A stretch of DNA of 64,000 nucleotides from the NCBI RefSeq assembly GCF_910596095.1, contig NC_056554.1, positions 3,472,001 through 3,536,000 on the forward strand, given 5' to 3'. This DNA is from Thunnus maccoyii (lineage: Eukaryota > Chordata > Actinopteri > Scombriformes > Scombridae). The notes under the pieces were generated by a model, which was not told where the DNA came from, made no database searches, and worked only from the letters and a program-made list of their open reading frames with translations. Of this stretch, positions 11,100-21,918 are shown in pieces. A program made the translations under genes and the position numbers. Positions within the stretch are counted from its first letter, which is position 1; each line of letters begins with the position of its first letter.

Positions 11100-11831
11100 C
11101 ACCCTACATCAATTAATCCTCACATCCCCAGGGAACTGCTCACCTCATTCGGCCCCTTGGAACTTAAACAGCCACTTCCTGCTCGCTCCAAGGACCTCAC
11201 AGTCGCCGAGTTTGCTTTTGCTTTCTCATTGTATAGAGACATAATTTGTTCAGTCTTCTCCGACCGCAGGTCCGAGCTCCATGATTACCTGTCATTAATG
11301 CTCGACCTGGCCTTGTGTTTCGGCGGCAATGGATTCTATTCCTACCATATCCTCTTCGCCTCCCAAGCCGCCGGTCGCCTCCAACAGTTCAACCAGGGCA
11401 CGTACTGGGGAACACTGGACCACGAGCTCTACTGCCAAGTTTTTGCAGCTTGCGCTTCTCTGCACTGCGAAATGTGCGGCACCCCTTCCCATCCTGCAGC
11501 AGCATGCACCCTCTCCGCCCCCCTGCCCCGCGCCTCGGTAACAGACAAGCGAAGCCCAGCCATGCCATACCACTTGCCATTGGCGGCTCCCCCACCATCC
11601 ATCACCCCCAAACCTGCCGTAGATCACCCGTCCATCCTCGGCCCCCTCCCCAAAGGCACGGACAGGAGAGGGAGACCTGTCCTCTACCAGGGAGGACAGA
11701 TGATCTGCAATAACTTCAACAACCTCGGTTGCAGCTCCTCCAACTGCAAATTCCTCCACACTTGTTCATTCTGCGGAGGAGCCCACGCCAGAGCCACATG
11801 CCCACACAACCCAACAAAGCAACAGCTGTAG
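11100..11831 (+). pseudogene. Retroelement Gag core with CCCH and CCHC zinc motifs
   Basis: The frame reads from PRELLTSFGPLELKQPLPAR through a conserved helical core (DLTVAEFAFAFSLYRDI...) to a C-terminal cysteine array. It contains a CX7CX4CX3H finger (around ICNNFNNLGC ... FLH) directly followed by CX2CX4H...C (CSFCGGAHARATC). This is the nucleic-acid-binding end of a YR-retroelement Gag. It stops at 11829-11831. Confidence 0.75.
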
Positions 11832-12235
11832 TCAGCCCAATTGGAGTGGCAACCAGGAAGTACTCCGGGAAAAGAGGCTCATCATCGACCTCTCGTCCCC
11901 CCACGGTTCCACTGTTCCAAGCATTAACAGCCTGATTCCCAGCCTGGACCTTTCCATGCAATATGCCACCATAGACCACGCCATTTCCCTCATCCGCCTC
12001 GCGGGCCAAGGAGCATGGTCATCCAAGGCGGACATCACAAGTGCTTCAAAGTCCTCCCCATCCACCCCGACTACTGGCACCTCTTTGGGGTCTCCCGGAA
12101 GGGTGCATACTATTTTGCCGTGCGTCTAACCTTCAGCTGCAAGAGCAGCCCAAAAAAAAAAAAAAAAAAAAAAAAATTTCAACTCATTGTCATAAGCCCT
12201 CCGCTGGATTCTTTCCAACAATTATAAACTCCCGT
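11832..12235 (+). pseudogene. Reverse transcriptase fragment, catalytic DD motif deleted
   Basis: Recognisable RT finger/palm text: KRLIIDLSSPHGS, DLSMQYATIDHAISLI, SKADITSAFKVLPIHPDYWH (first catalytic aspartate in KADI) and GAYYFAVRL. After CKSSP comes a run of 25 A (12152-12176), then FNSLS-stop-ALRWILSNNYKLPYV. This jumps straight to the connection region (SLEFLGITLNS), so the second catalytic DD box is missing. Confidence 0.75.
12152..12176. repeat. Internal 25-nt A tract inside the RT
   Basis: The run disrupts the RT reading frame. The paralogous tract at 40623-40647 has exactly the same length. Confidence 0.95.
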
Positions 12236-12766
12236 ACGTCCCTAGAATTCCTCGGCATCACCCTCAACTCCATTACACTCCAAGCATCTCTGCCTACTGG
12301 GAAATCGCATTTCTCTACTCATTCAAAACTTTCTCATGGCCAACACATGCACCAAACGTCAATTACTCTCTCTGCTGGGCGATTTCAACTACGCCACCCG
12401 CATCATCCCTCAGGGCCGATCTTTCTTGTCACACTTTCTCTCCATAGCCACCGCCGTCCCATCCATCCACGACCACGTCACACTAGACAGCGTGTGCAAG
12501 ATGGAACTAAAAACGTGGCACCAGTTCCTCTCTTCCTGGAACGGCATCTCCTTCTTTTACGATGACCATGTCACAGACGCCAATGACATCCAGCTATACA
12601 CCGACGCCGCTCCTTCAGTCGGCTTTGGCGGTTACTACGGCGGCAGATGGTTCTCTGCCGAATGGCCACCTGACTTCTTGAAAAGCCTTCCACGTCTCCC
12701 ACGGACTCCCATTCCCTTCACTGGACATTCTTACCCTCTCCTGCTTCATTACATTCTCCCACACTC
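12236..12766 (+). pseudogene. RT connection and truncated RNase H
   Basis: Contains the connection motif (LLGDFNYATRIIPQGRSFLS) and the first RNase H block (LYTDAAPSVGFGGYYGG, with the catalytic Asp in TDA). Later RNase H acidic residues are absent because the sequence passes almost at once into the YR N-terminus. Confidence 0.7.
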
Positions 12767-13554
12767 AACTCAAGATCAAGTCTTCCACCATACAGACTTA
12801 CCTCAGTGGAATCAATTTATTTGTTAAATTGATTTCCGGAGCGCCATGCCCAGCCTTGTCCCATTCTCATATTAACATGTTAATTAAAGGTCTCCGCAAG
12901 GCGGAACCGCACCCCGCACCAAAATGTTCACCCCTCACGTCGGACCTTCTGGTCCGATGCATTCACACACTCCGCACAGGCTACTTGTCTCCCCACATAG
13001 ACAAAACCCTGGAGTCCATGTTTTTACCAGCCTTTTTTGGCTTCCTACGCTGCTCAGAAATCACAGCTCCTTCCTACTCCTTTGATCCATCACTACACGC
13101 CACATTGTCCGACATCTCTTTCCACTCTTCAGACACACTCATCTACCACCTCAAACGCAACAAGACCAACCAGTTGGGTCAACCTCAACCCATCTACCTT
13201 TTCCGCCTAGATTCATACATAAGTCCTTACGAACCCATCCACGAGTACATCAACACTAGACTAGCCAACCGAGCTTCCCCTCAAGACCCCCTGTTCATCA
13301 CGGAAACGGGAAGGGTAGCTACACGTTTTTGGTTCCATCACCACATGCGCTCAGTACTTGCCAGATGCGGAATACCCCCAGACCAGTTCTCAGGACACTC
13401 ATTCCACATTGGAGCCGCTTCCACCGCCTCTAGACAAGGCATTCCTGACAACATCATCAAAATCCTCGGCCGTTGGTCATCCCCTGCCTATCATACCTAC
13501 ATCCATCATGACCTGGATAACATAAAGAAATCCCATTCTCGCCTCTCCGGTTGA
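12767..13554 (+). pseudogene. Tyrosine recombinase with catalytic Arg changed to His
   Basis: The N-terminal SAM-like core-binding part (SSTIQTYLSGINLFVKLI) leads into the catalytic domain. Visible active-site elements are Arg I in FFGFLRCSEI (codon 13048-13050), the GHSF block, GRWSS (Trp) and the nucleophile in YHTYI. The family pattern HxxR reads HSFH here: codon 13405-13407 is CAC, one CpG-type transition from CGC. The ORF runs without a stop to TGA at 13552-13554. In living elements this enzyme integrates the circular cDNA. Confidence 0.8.
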
Positions 13555-13850
13555 AGTCTCTTTGGGGGCTTCGTACAGATGCCGGATCATCGAGACAGCA
13601 CCCCCACCCTGAGTCTCAACCCCCTGTTCCCACTTACCTCCCCGACGTCGACGCCTCTCCCCCTTTCATCTATCATTCTCCTATCCACTCCCTCCTTTCC
13701 CTCTTTCCCACCTGCTCTTCTTTCTCCCCATCCCTTGACCCTCATCCCCTCATCCCCTCGACCCCTACCCCCTCATCCCGCATCCCACGACCTCGACCCT
13801 CATCCCTGCATCCTCACCCCCCGACCCTAACACTTTTTATCTACTTTTAA

Positions 13851-14664
13851 GCCACAGTTTTAAAGTACACTTTGGATCTTGGTTGGTTTAATGCAAGTGG
13901 ATGAATTTCCTGCAGAATAAAACATCTATAAAAGAAACATTTTGGTCCTGAACCCTTCAGCAAAAGGCAACAGAAGCACTAACCAGTGTTACCAGTACTG
14001 AGAAAAATGCATCAACAATATTCATATAGGAAGTCATCACTGTGTAACTGTACCTTTTGAATAAGTCATCACTGGATGAAGACACACAGTATTTTAAATG
14101 ACAGGTTACCTGTGTGGGAATAAAAGTGCAACACTGCCCTCCTGTGTTTACATGAGTTTATTGCCTTTGAGAACAAAGTGATGAAACATTGTGGGAAGCA
14201 AAAACAAACATTTGAATTTAATTGGACTCCTGCTGTAAAACACACAACACTTTGTGACTGTGAATCATAAGAGATGAGTGGACAAAACCTTATGAAGCTT
14301 TATGTCTTTATTTTGTTCATGTGAAAGCCATGTTGGATGTTGATGTCCTATCTACAGTCTGTTTCCTAGAAATGACTTTTAGATTCTACTAAACTGCACC
14401 AGCAAATATGTTTAGCAGGAAATGTAATGTTGACCTAATTATGTTTTCTGTCAACATGATGAGTAAATGTCATTAATTAACATGTTACTCAAAGTAAGAG
14501 TAAAATTTTCAGTGACAACAAAATATACAATCTTGCAGTACGATATCCACTTAAACTATTTGTGATGTCACAGGTGTGATGTGGAAACTCGAAGCCTCCA
14601 GTGCACAAACACTGACAATGATCTTTACAGTGAAGTAGGAGACGTCTTGTGTCCAGCAGGAAAA
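13851..14664. other. Residual lectin 3' flank after retroelement
   Basis: From about 13907 the sequence matches the region downstream of genes C (18775 on) and F (54000 on), including AGAATAAAACATC. It is therefore flank of the lost gene B, reached directly after the retroelement. No gene seen. Confidence 0.55.
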
Positions 14665-14776
14665 CTTCTGAAATGAAATATATTTGCATATTCATAGATC
14701 TGTAATTTTTAATGAGGGAGGAGTAGATGATATTTTATTGATTTTAACAAGAAAATTATACTTTTCTTTAGCAGAA

Positions 14777-14811
14777 GTGAGAAATGGAGGATTTTGGCCT
14801 CCATTTCTCAC
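14777..14811. repeat. Perfect 14-bp stem hairpin with 7-nt loop
   Basis: GTGAGAAATGGAGG (14777-14790), loop ATTTTGG, CCTCCATTTCTCAC (14798-14811). The paralogous site near 41640-41670 has the right arm but not the left one. Confidence 0.9.
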
Positions 14812-16190
14812 AGTGTAGTTGCACTTTGAAGGAATTGTGTCACAGCCAGTGTGGAGATCAGGTATGATTACAGCTGACATAATACAGCATGTGAGTCATG
14901 TATTAAGACTGACTTTCAAAAATGTGAACATATCCTTTTAATTAAGAGCCAGGAAGTGAACTGGCAGTTAGTAATGACTACACTAACATGTAAAACTTAG
15001 AAGAAGAAGCTTTATTTGGAGCCAGAGTTTACCTGTAATTTAGTTTCACTGGCACAAATGCCTCCATGACGCGGTTGACTGTGTTTCTAGTTCAACATTT
15101 ACCCTCTGTTATAGTGCGGAGGTGCAACGGTCAATCTGTAACACAAATGGACTGAGAGCAAAAGAGGAGCAGACTTTAAACTGGTGACACTTCAGCAGTT
15201 TCTGTTTGATTAACTGTTAAAACGGATGAAAGGTTTTTTCAAATGTGTCCAGAACTGCAGAGTTTAACATGTATAACTAAATAAGTCTTAATAAATGGAC
15301 AAACATTAGATGAGGAGGTCCTGTCAGTATTCATGTGTACTAGGACTAGGTCATATATTGCAGAGCAGCTGGACCCAAATGCAGGCTGGGAGCTGAAAGG
15401 GCTGGGGAAGACACTAGGAGCAGGGCAGGGCTGACGAGGATGATGCAGGGCAGGTGAGAGGAGGAGCACATGAACACAGGAGGAGTGACAAACACAAAAC
15501 CCAGAAAACACTCAACAACCCAGCATAAACCAAACTGTCTCTGAATAAATGAACCTAGGAACACAGAACTACTAGCTAACCAATAATCTAATAGTCTTTC
15601 CAAGAAACAATTCAAATAAGATGAAAGAGCAAAAGCCAAGAACACTGGAAACCAAAAGAACAAACACAAAGAGTCCCAAAACCACAAGTCCATGACAAGG
15701 ACACATTTCTGACGTCCATATTAGGCTTTTGAAACAAATTATAAATAAAAGCTACTAAAATGATTTTTGTAAGGTTTCTTTTATAGATGTGTGAAGTGTT
15801 GTTGATTTATGGAATACATGAAAGTAGAGCACAGTTCATCACATTTTGATCATTATATTCCAATCATTTTATATCTGATTTTACATCCAATATTGGAAAT
15901 ATATCCATATCAATATTGTGATTGATCACCTGCTCCTAGTGATCATTTATGTTTTTAGGAAAGGGTTTTAAATTTTATTTGTTGAGGTCTCAGAAAGTAT
16001 TAAATTTAACTTCAAAAAGTGTGCAGACACCCTGATACGACCAAGTTGTTTTAATTCTTCACTTTTCTTGTTGGAACAGTCACAGGGAGGCTTTGTGTTC
16101 AAAATGAAAATGTCGCTGCCTACAACAAATTCAAGATAAATCCATAAATGAATGTGCTTTCTGCACAGTGCATCAGATCAGTGAACTCTG
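14812..16190. other. Upstream flank of lectin gene C, possible interspersed repeat
   Basis: Nearly identical to 41670-43050. The stretch 15353-15710 (purine-rich, CAGGGCAGGGCTGACGAGG...) looks like the end of an interspersed repeat, but I cannot name it. The antisense ORFs here look like chance. Confidence 0.4.
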
Positions 16191-16193
16191 TCA

Positions 16194-16312
16194 GAAATAG
16201 AGAAGAGAAGCTGGTGTTGAAGTTGACTGGATTTGCATAACAACAGTTAATATAGAGGTAGAGTTTCCTTTTAGTCGTAAACATCACCACATACAGTACT
16301 CAGAGCATCATC
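16194..16312 (+). promoter_or_regulatory. Promoter block of gene C with perfect octamer
   Basis: The same conserved lectin proximal block as at 9956, but with ATTTGCAT at 16231-16238 where the other copies have ATTTGCCT. ATTTGCAT is the POU/Oct octamer. A TATA-like AATATAGAGG follows. Confidence 0.45.
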
Positions 16313-18303
16313 ATGATGGAAAGGATCTTGCTGGGTGTCTTTTATCTCTCATGTCAGTGAATTAGTTGATCAGGCCTCACAGTGCTTATTATTGTATTAT
16401 ATTGAAAACACTGCATGAAAATTTTTACTTTCGCCCCTTACATGTTAAAAGATGTTAATAAGTCATACCTGTTTTCCTCACAGGCTGGTCCATCTTCTCC
16501 ACATGTCGTCTCCATCAGTACCACTTTGTTGCTCAACGCATGAAGTGGACTGAAGCTCAGACCTACTGCAGAGAGACATACACAGACCTGGCCACCATTG
16601 AAAACACTGAAGACATGAACCAACTCATCAACACAGTTCCATCTGCTAGTCAGGTCTGGATTGGTCTGTACAGTAACATTGATTGGAAGTGGTCAGATGG
16701 GTACAGAGGGAGTGGAGCTGAATATAAGAACTGGGAGAATCTTGATGACAATGAGCCAGACTTTGGCGGGGGTCAGTTTTGCGTGAACATTGGAAACAGT
16801 GGAAGATGGTGGGATGATGGTTGTGCAATTGAATATCCATTCATCTGTTATAATGGTAAGTAACAGCAAAGCGTATTTTCTTCCTTTAACCTGCATTAAC
16901 AGATTTTTTGGCCAATTGGGAGCAGTGGAAAGATGTGATGAACACAACATTGTTGTTGCTTATTTACACATCCAGAAGTTGTGGAGCAACATTATCAAGT
17001 CCAATATTCACTCTCTGTCAGTTCTGTTTTTGCTCTCTACCAACTCCTGAGGGAAATATCTGGCTCTTTAGCTGCTAAATGTTCCACTATGTTCACCAGC
17101 TAGTTGTTAACTGTGTGTGTTTGCAGCTTGATGCTAAGCAGGTAGTGTACAGTGAGTTTTTAGAACCAGCTGTGGCAGAAAACAACACTGTGAGAGCGCT
17201 GAGAGTGAACCAAAACAGTAAAGAGCAGAAGCTCAGTATAAAGCTTTGTAAAGCTGAGCTGCAGTCTGGTGATAATTCTCTGTAGGTTCATCACTACGAG
17301 CGACATGTCTGACATTACGTGTTATCATTTGATACATTATTAACATAAAAAATATTGATTATAGCTGCTTTAACATTATTTAGAAACTCAGTATATCAAC
17401 AATTCCACTCACCCCCCAAACTAACCACAGGAACACAGCTGGATCCTGAATTTGTTTATATGAGTGAAAGAATGACCTGGTCCAATGCTCAGAGGTACTG
17501 CAGGAAGAACTTCATAGACCTGGCCACTGTGAGGAACAACACTGAGAACCAGCAGATCCACAACTTGGTGCTGACGAAAGACTGGACATGGATCGGCCTG
17601 TACAGAGATCCTGACTCCTTCCTTTATAACTGGTCTGATGGCAGTCCCTACTCACTCACCACATGGGGTGATAAACATTCAGTTTCAGGATCACTCAGAT
17701 CAATGATGTGTGGTGTGCAGGAATCAAACCAATGGACATTTATGTCCTGTGAAGAGAGATTTCCATTTGTCTGCTACAGCATCCCTGGTGAGTGGTTTAC
17801 TACTGAAACCTCAGTAGTGCAGAACAGAAAGCAGCCATGACCTTTGATACAAAAGAGATAATTATTAATTAATTAAACTGTTGATCCTTTTGTGATCTTG
17901 ATATAACAAATGATTATTCCAGTGTGATAATAATAGGCTTTATTTTCTTGTGACTGTACAATCATTATCTCATGATCACATGAAATGATAAAAACTGTCT
18001 CCACATGTTCATGGAAAATTTCCTTCGTAAATTGTTTTTGCCTCTTAAGAGAAAAGTCCACACCAACTTCTCCCATAAATTATTTTAAGATCAGGATCAT
18101 AAAACAATAACACAAAGGTTTATCATGTGATCACAAGATGTTTTCAAGATGGTTTTCATGTGTGTTTCCAGTTCCAGGACAGACTGAAGGAGCAAGGAGT
18201 GAGTGGAGTCACCCTGAAGTGGAGAGAACAGCCTGATGGGAAAGTCTTCCACAAGGAGGGAAAAGAAGAGAAGAAGAAAAAAAGAAAGAAGACTGAGCTC
18301 TGA
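16313..18303 (+). CDS. Lectin gene C: tandem-CTLD, exon 4 deleted, altered tail
   Basis: Exons 16313-16352 (MMERILLGVFYLS), 16484-16855 (CTLD1), 17431-17787 (CTLD2) and 18172-18303 (ancestral last exon). CTLD1 carries NEPDFGG and RWWDDGC, the closest match in the array to EPN/WND-type carbohydrate sites. After CTLD2, intron sequence jumps from GTGGTTTACT into text found at 53028 after gene F. This removes about 340 nt including exon 4. Joining exon 3 (phase 1) to the last exon (phase 0) shifts the frame and ends at TGA 18234-18236, so the lysine-rich KTEL tail would be replaced by about 20 other residues. Intron retention after exon 3 would instead stop at 17840. The two CTLDs themselves are intact. 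Confidence 0.8.
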
Positions 18304-18480
18304 AATGAAAACCCAGCTTTACTTATCTGTAAGCCATGTTGAATGTTGATTCTCTATCTGCTAACAATACACTATCATCAGCTTAACCGTAACCTTGACT
18401 ACATCCTGTATAGAAGAGTTTTGTCCTTCCTCATCAATATTACTGTGTGAAGTGTTTCAATCAAAGTCACTTTTCTTCCA

Positions 18481-18486
18481 AATAAA
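18481..18486 (+). terminator. Poly(A) signal of lectin gene C
   Basis: AATAAA in the same context as in gene A. Confidence 0.7.
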
Positions 18487-18536
18487 ACATATGAGATGAG
18501 TCTTTGGCTTCAAGTTTACAGTGTGTGAACCAACCT

Positions 18537-18572
18537 GGGAGGGAAAAAGAGAGAACGAAAACTGAGCTCTGA
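18537..18572 (+). pseudogene. Second, partial last-exon tail
   Basis: GGGAGGGAAAAAGAGAG...AAAACTGAGCTCTGA repeats the end of the lectin last exon about 230 nt downstream of the real one. The match after gene F is at about 53757-53807. It is a fossil of a partial local duplication. Confidence 0.55.
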
Positions 18573-19734
18573 AATTTAAATCCATCTGAAAGCCGTGTTT
18601 GATGTTGATTTTTTATCTAATACTTATAAAACACTAGTAGTTATCAGAATAGAGGATTTAACCATTACTTGCTATTTAGATGTGGCTTTGGCTTCAATTG
18701 TTTTAGTATAAAAATAGTAATTTCATCACTATTACTCTGTGAAGTGTTTTAATGAAAGTTGATAAATTCCCTGCAGAATAAAACATCTATAAAAGAAACA
18801 TTTTGGTCCTGAACCCTTCAGCAAAAGGCAACAGAAGCACTAACCAGTGTTACCAGTACTGAGAAAAATGCATCAACAATATTCATATAGGAAGTCATCA
18901 CTGTGTAACTGTACATTTTGAATAAGTCATCACTGGATGAAGACACACAGTATTTTAAATGACAGGTTACCTGTGTGCGAATGAAAGTGCAGCACTGCCC
19001 TCTTGTGTCTACATGAGTTTATTGCCTTTGAGAACAAAGTGATGAAACATTGTGGGAAGCAAAGACAAACATTTGAATTTCATTGAACTCCTGCTGTAAA
19101 ACACACAACACTGTGTGTGTGTGAATCATAAATGATGAGTGGACAAAACCTTTATGTCTTTATTTTGTTCATGTGAAAGCCATGTTGGATGTTGATGTCC
19201 TATCTACAGTCTGTTTCCTAGAAATGACTTTTAGATTCTACTAAACTGCACCAGCAAATATGTTTAGCAGGAAATGTAATGTTGACCCAGTTATGTTTTC
19301 TGTCAACATAATGAGTAAAATGTTCAGTGACAACAAAATATACAATCTTGCAGTACAATATCCACTTGGACTGACTAGTCTTCAGCATTACTGAACTTTT
19401 TGATGGTTATGTTTAGGCACTTGGTGGAGGTTAGGGGAAGGGTTAGGGTTAGATCATGGTCTTTGTGTAAAACAGAAAACATCTGCAGTGACTAGACGCA
19501 CGAGACACAACATATTTTCATTCATTTGAAAAACATCACCTGTGAACATAATCATGTTTGTGAAAGCAACATACATGAGAAAACAATTTAGTCATATATT
19601 CTAGTCAACAGGGTTGCTACAGTACTTATACTATTACCGGAAGTTATAAGAGTAGAGAACTTAACCATAACTTGACTTGACAAGACTATATATACAGCTT
19701 ACAATAAAGCAAAATGTCTCACTAGATACAGTTA
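18573..19734. other. Lectin 3' flank, nothing recognised
   Basis: Matches 53808-54957 after gene F, and in part 13907-14500. No gene seen. Confidence 0.5.
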
Positions 19735-20431
19735 CTGATCCAAAAACGGAAACAACAACAGTGTACAGATCAAGTGTACTTTGTGACACAGTATAGTGGT
19801 GAAGCAAATAGAATTAAACAAATCATTAAAAGAAACTGGGACATATTGAAAAGTGACAATTCTCTTAAAGAAGCTCCTCCAGATGCCGCTACCATCAGCT
19901 TCAGAAGAGCTCCAACCCTTACTGATAAACTTGTGAAGAGTCATCTCCCCTTGTACAACAGAAAATTTGGTTAGGCATCAAGGCAGGTAACCACAAGTGC
20001 CGAGATTAAAATCATTGTGGTAATATGACCAATACCAACTACTTTACTGATATAACATCAGGTCGTAATTTATAAATTGCAGTTCCTCATATGTGGTTTA
20101 CAGACACTTGACTGAACATAAACATGCTATAAGAACTGGCAACTCCCCATAACCGATGGCTCTACATTATAAAGAGGCTGACCACAGCAGCGGCAATTCT
20201 CTAAAGCTATCAGACATAGACCATATAGCAAACTGAATAAGGGGTGAAGACCGATTAAAAAGGTTCTTACAGAGAGAATTCTTTTGAATATACACATTGA
20301 AAGCTACACAATACCCTAGTTAAATGAGGAACTTGACTTCTCTCCTTTTCTGTAATTGTCTTTGATTTAGGTATCTGGGTCTTGGGTCAAGTGCCGTCTT
20401 GCTTGTGTGTACTAAAAACTTAAAAATTGGG

Positions 20432-20474
<43 letters not shown>

Positions 20475-20775
20475 TAGTTTATTACAGTTTTTTGCCTTGA
20501 TATTCCTTGATATTACGTAAATGCTTTGATGTGTGGTTTCCTGTGATGAACTGTATCTGTCATGTGACTTCACCAGTCTACATTAATCATGTTACTATTA
20601 CCTGTCCATATTGATCATGTGATTACTTGCCAACATATATAAGAAGCCTAAAGTACTTACCCTGATGAAGGCCTTAATGGCTGAAAAGCATAGGCATGTT
20701 TTTAACTATGACTAAGAAGCCATGAAATATTAAAGGCTTTTTAAATTCATTACAATCCTGAGTGCCTCAGATCTT
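19735..20775 (+). mobile_element. Penelope-like element 3' fragment, copy 1
   Basis: Degenerate C-terminal region of a Penelope-like element. It contains RIKQIIKRNWDILKSD ... ISFRRAPTLTDKLVKSHLP, then after stops FTDITSGRN, YRHLTEHKHAIRTGN and (E)DRLKRFLQREFF. This motif order is that of the RT-to-GIY-YIG-endonuclease region in vertebrate Penelope-like elements. The 3' part at about 20662 (CCTGATGAAGGCCTTAATGG) also matches the usual end region. The RT is missing and several stops are present. Assigned from remembered motifs. Confidence 0.7.
20437..20470. repeat. (AT)n microsatellite
   Basis: About 17 AT units inside the Penelope-like remnant; longer in the copy at 55627-55669. Confidence 0.95.
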
Positions 20776-20874
20776 TTCAATAACTCATTACTGTCTGAAT
20801 GATTAGAATATGATTTTATTTTCAAAAACAGCGGGCACATGGTTGTTCAGATTACAAGTTCAGCTGAAGCTAAA

Positions 20875-21000
20875 TGAGGCTTCAGCAGTGTGAGTTGGTG
20901 TGAGAGTGGCTATTAGCCCAGAAAAAACACTGGCAATAAACCTACATGACTACCGAGACATACATACCCACTCTATCTGACTGACACTGCTGAAGCCTCA
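20875..21000. repeat. 17-bp perfect inverted repeat, 92-nt spacer
   Basis: TGAGGCTTCAGCAGTGT at 20875-20891 is the exact reverse complement of 20984-21000. The pair is kept after gene F at 56098-56113 and 56200-56215 (16 bp). It could be the ends of a small inverted-repeat element. Confidence 0.85.
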
Positions 21001-21438
21001 AATCACCAACATAGTTTTGAGTAAAGGGGGACCAAGAACCAACCTCTGGGGCTCAAAAATGAAGCCAACGCAGGAGTGCCAAAAACTGCAGTTCTTTGAA
21101 TAGCCACTTGAGGCTCCAAAAGCGAATCAATCCTCATATTGTAAAGATGCCCAACTTTACAGCAGAAATAAACATGTACAACCAAGTTGTTTTAATCCTT
21201 TACCTCTCATGTTCACACGTCATTTGATACATTATTATAAAGACGTACATTATTCCAAAGAAATTGATCTTAACAAATCAAATAAAATTTTCACAAAGTA
21301 ATTATTTTATATTCTCAAGAGCTCAAGTTTATTATGTTGTGATCAGTTTCTTTTTACAGATTGAATATTAAAATCATTCATGTCTTCTCTGGGTTTCCAA
21401 TTAAGTCGATGGCTTCCATTTGTGTTTCACATTTCCAG
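21001..21438. other. Flank before orphan lectin exon
   Basis: Patchwork of lectin intron-like pieces (for example TCATTTGATACATTATTA, also in gene C intron 2). No gene seen. Confidence 0.45.
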
Positions 21439-21555
21439 GATGGACTGAAGGAGAAAGGAGTGAGTGGAGTCACCCTGAAGTGGAGAGAACAGCCTGATGG
21501 GAAAGTCTTCCACAAGGAGGGAAAAAGAATTCAAGACCGAGAGAAAGAAAACTGA
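21439..21555 (+). pseudogene. Orphan lectin last exon, variant tail without KTEL
   Basis: Encodes DGLKEKGVSGVTLKWREQ and continues to a tail ending DREKEN, then TGA at 21553-21555. The usual acceptor CCCAG has become CACAT, so only TTTCCAG at 21438 could serve; using it would keep the frame minus two residues. No CTLD exon lies between gene C and this exon. It is either a relic of a lost gene or an alternative last exon for gene C. AATAAA follows at 21753-21758. Confidence 0.7.
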
Positions 21556-21752
21556 GCTCTGAAATTAAAATCAAACTAAGGCTAACGGGAAACCTATGAC
21601 GAATACTGATTCTATCTGCTAATAAAATGTACACACAGTTCACTGCCTTGTAGTTATCAGAGCACTAAACCATAACTTAGTACAAACTAGTCCTTTATCA
21701 ATACTACTGTGTGTGATGTTCATAACTCCTAATGAAATGTAATCCTCTCCAG

Positions 21753-21758
21753 AATAAA
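21753..21758 (+). terminator. Poly(A) signal after orphan exon
   Basis: AATAAA about 200 nt past the stop; the same signal follows the second orphan exon at 56975-56980. Confidence 0.6.
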
Positions 21759-21868
21759 ACATATGTATGAGTTGTTGTGTTTGCTTCAAGTTTACAGCAG
21801 TGCCAGTAAGTTCAAGTCTTATTTTGCATTGAGTTGTGCATTTTTAAAGCCACAAGAGGGCAGGCCAT

Positions 21869-21918
21869 GCTTAGCTTAGCTTAGCTTAGCTTAGCTTAGC
21901 TTAGCTTAGCTCAGCTAG
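21869..21918. repeat. (GCTTA)n pentanucleotide repeat
   Basis: About nine units ending in GCTCAGCTAGC. The copy at 57091-57136 has one interrupted unit (GTTTA). Confidence 0.95.

Larger units (their letters stand above)
10291..13850 (+). mobile_element. Tyrosine-recombinase retrotransposon (Ngaro/DIRS group), defective copy 1
   Basis: GC-rich block unlike its AT-rich surroundings, carrying in order a SAP domain, a zinc-knuckle Gag, part of a reverse transcriptase, part of RNase H, and a tyrosine recombinase (YR). The order RT-RH-YR with no visible methyltransferase fits Ngaro better than DIRS, but RNase H is truncated right before the YR, so this is tentative. The left end was removed by a deletion ending at the Gag ATG (compare 37714-38761). 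The right end is a pyrimidine-rich tail after 13555. Frameshifts, an internal 25-A run and a mutated YR active site make it inactive. Confidence 0.85.

Noticed and set aside
11295..12080. Long antisense ORFs in the retroelement (also 39766-40551)
   Set aside because: Shadows of the GC-rich sense frames; no domain recognised and present only because stop codons are rare there.
15239..15693. Antisense ORFs of 90-115 residues with hydrophobic text
   Set aside because: Repeat-like sequence; frame length differs between the two copies (42095-42420), so no sign of selection.
19436..19452. Telomere-like GGGTTAGGGTTAG
   Set aside because: Only two units, and the gene F copy lacks 12 nt of it; a short chance motif rather than an interstitial telomere.
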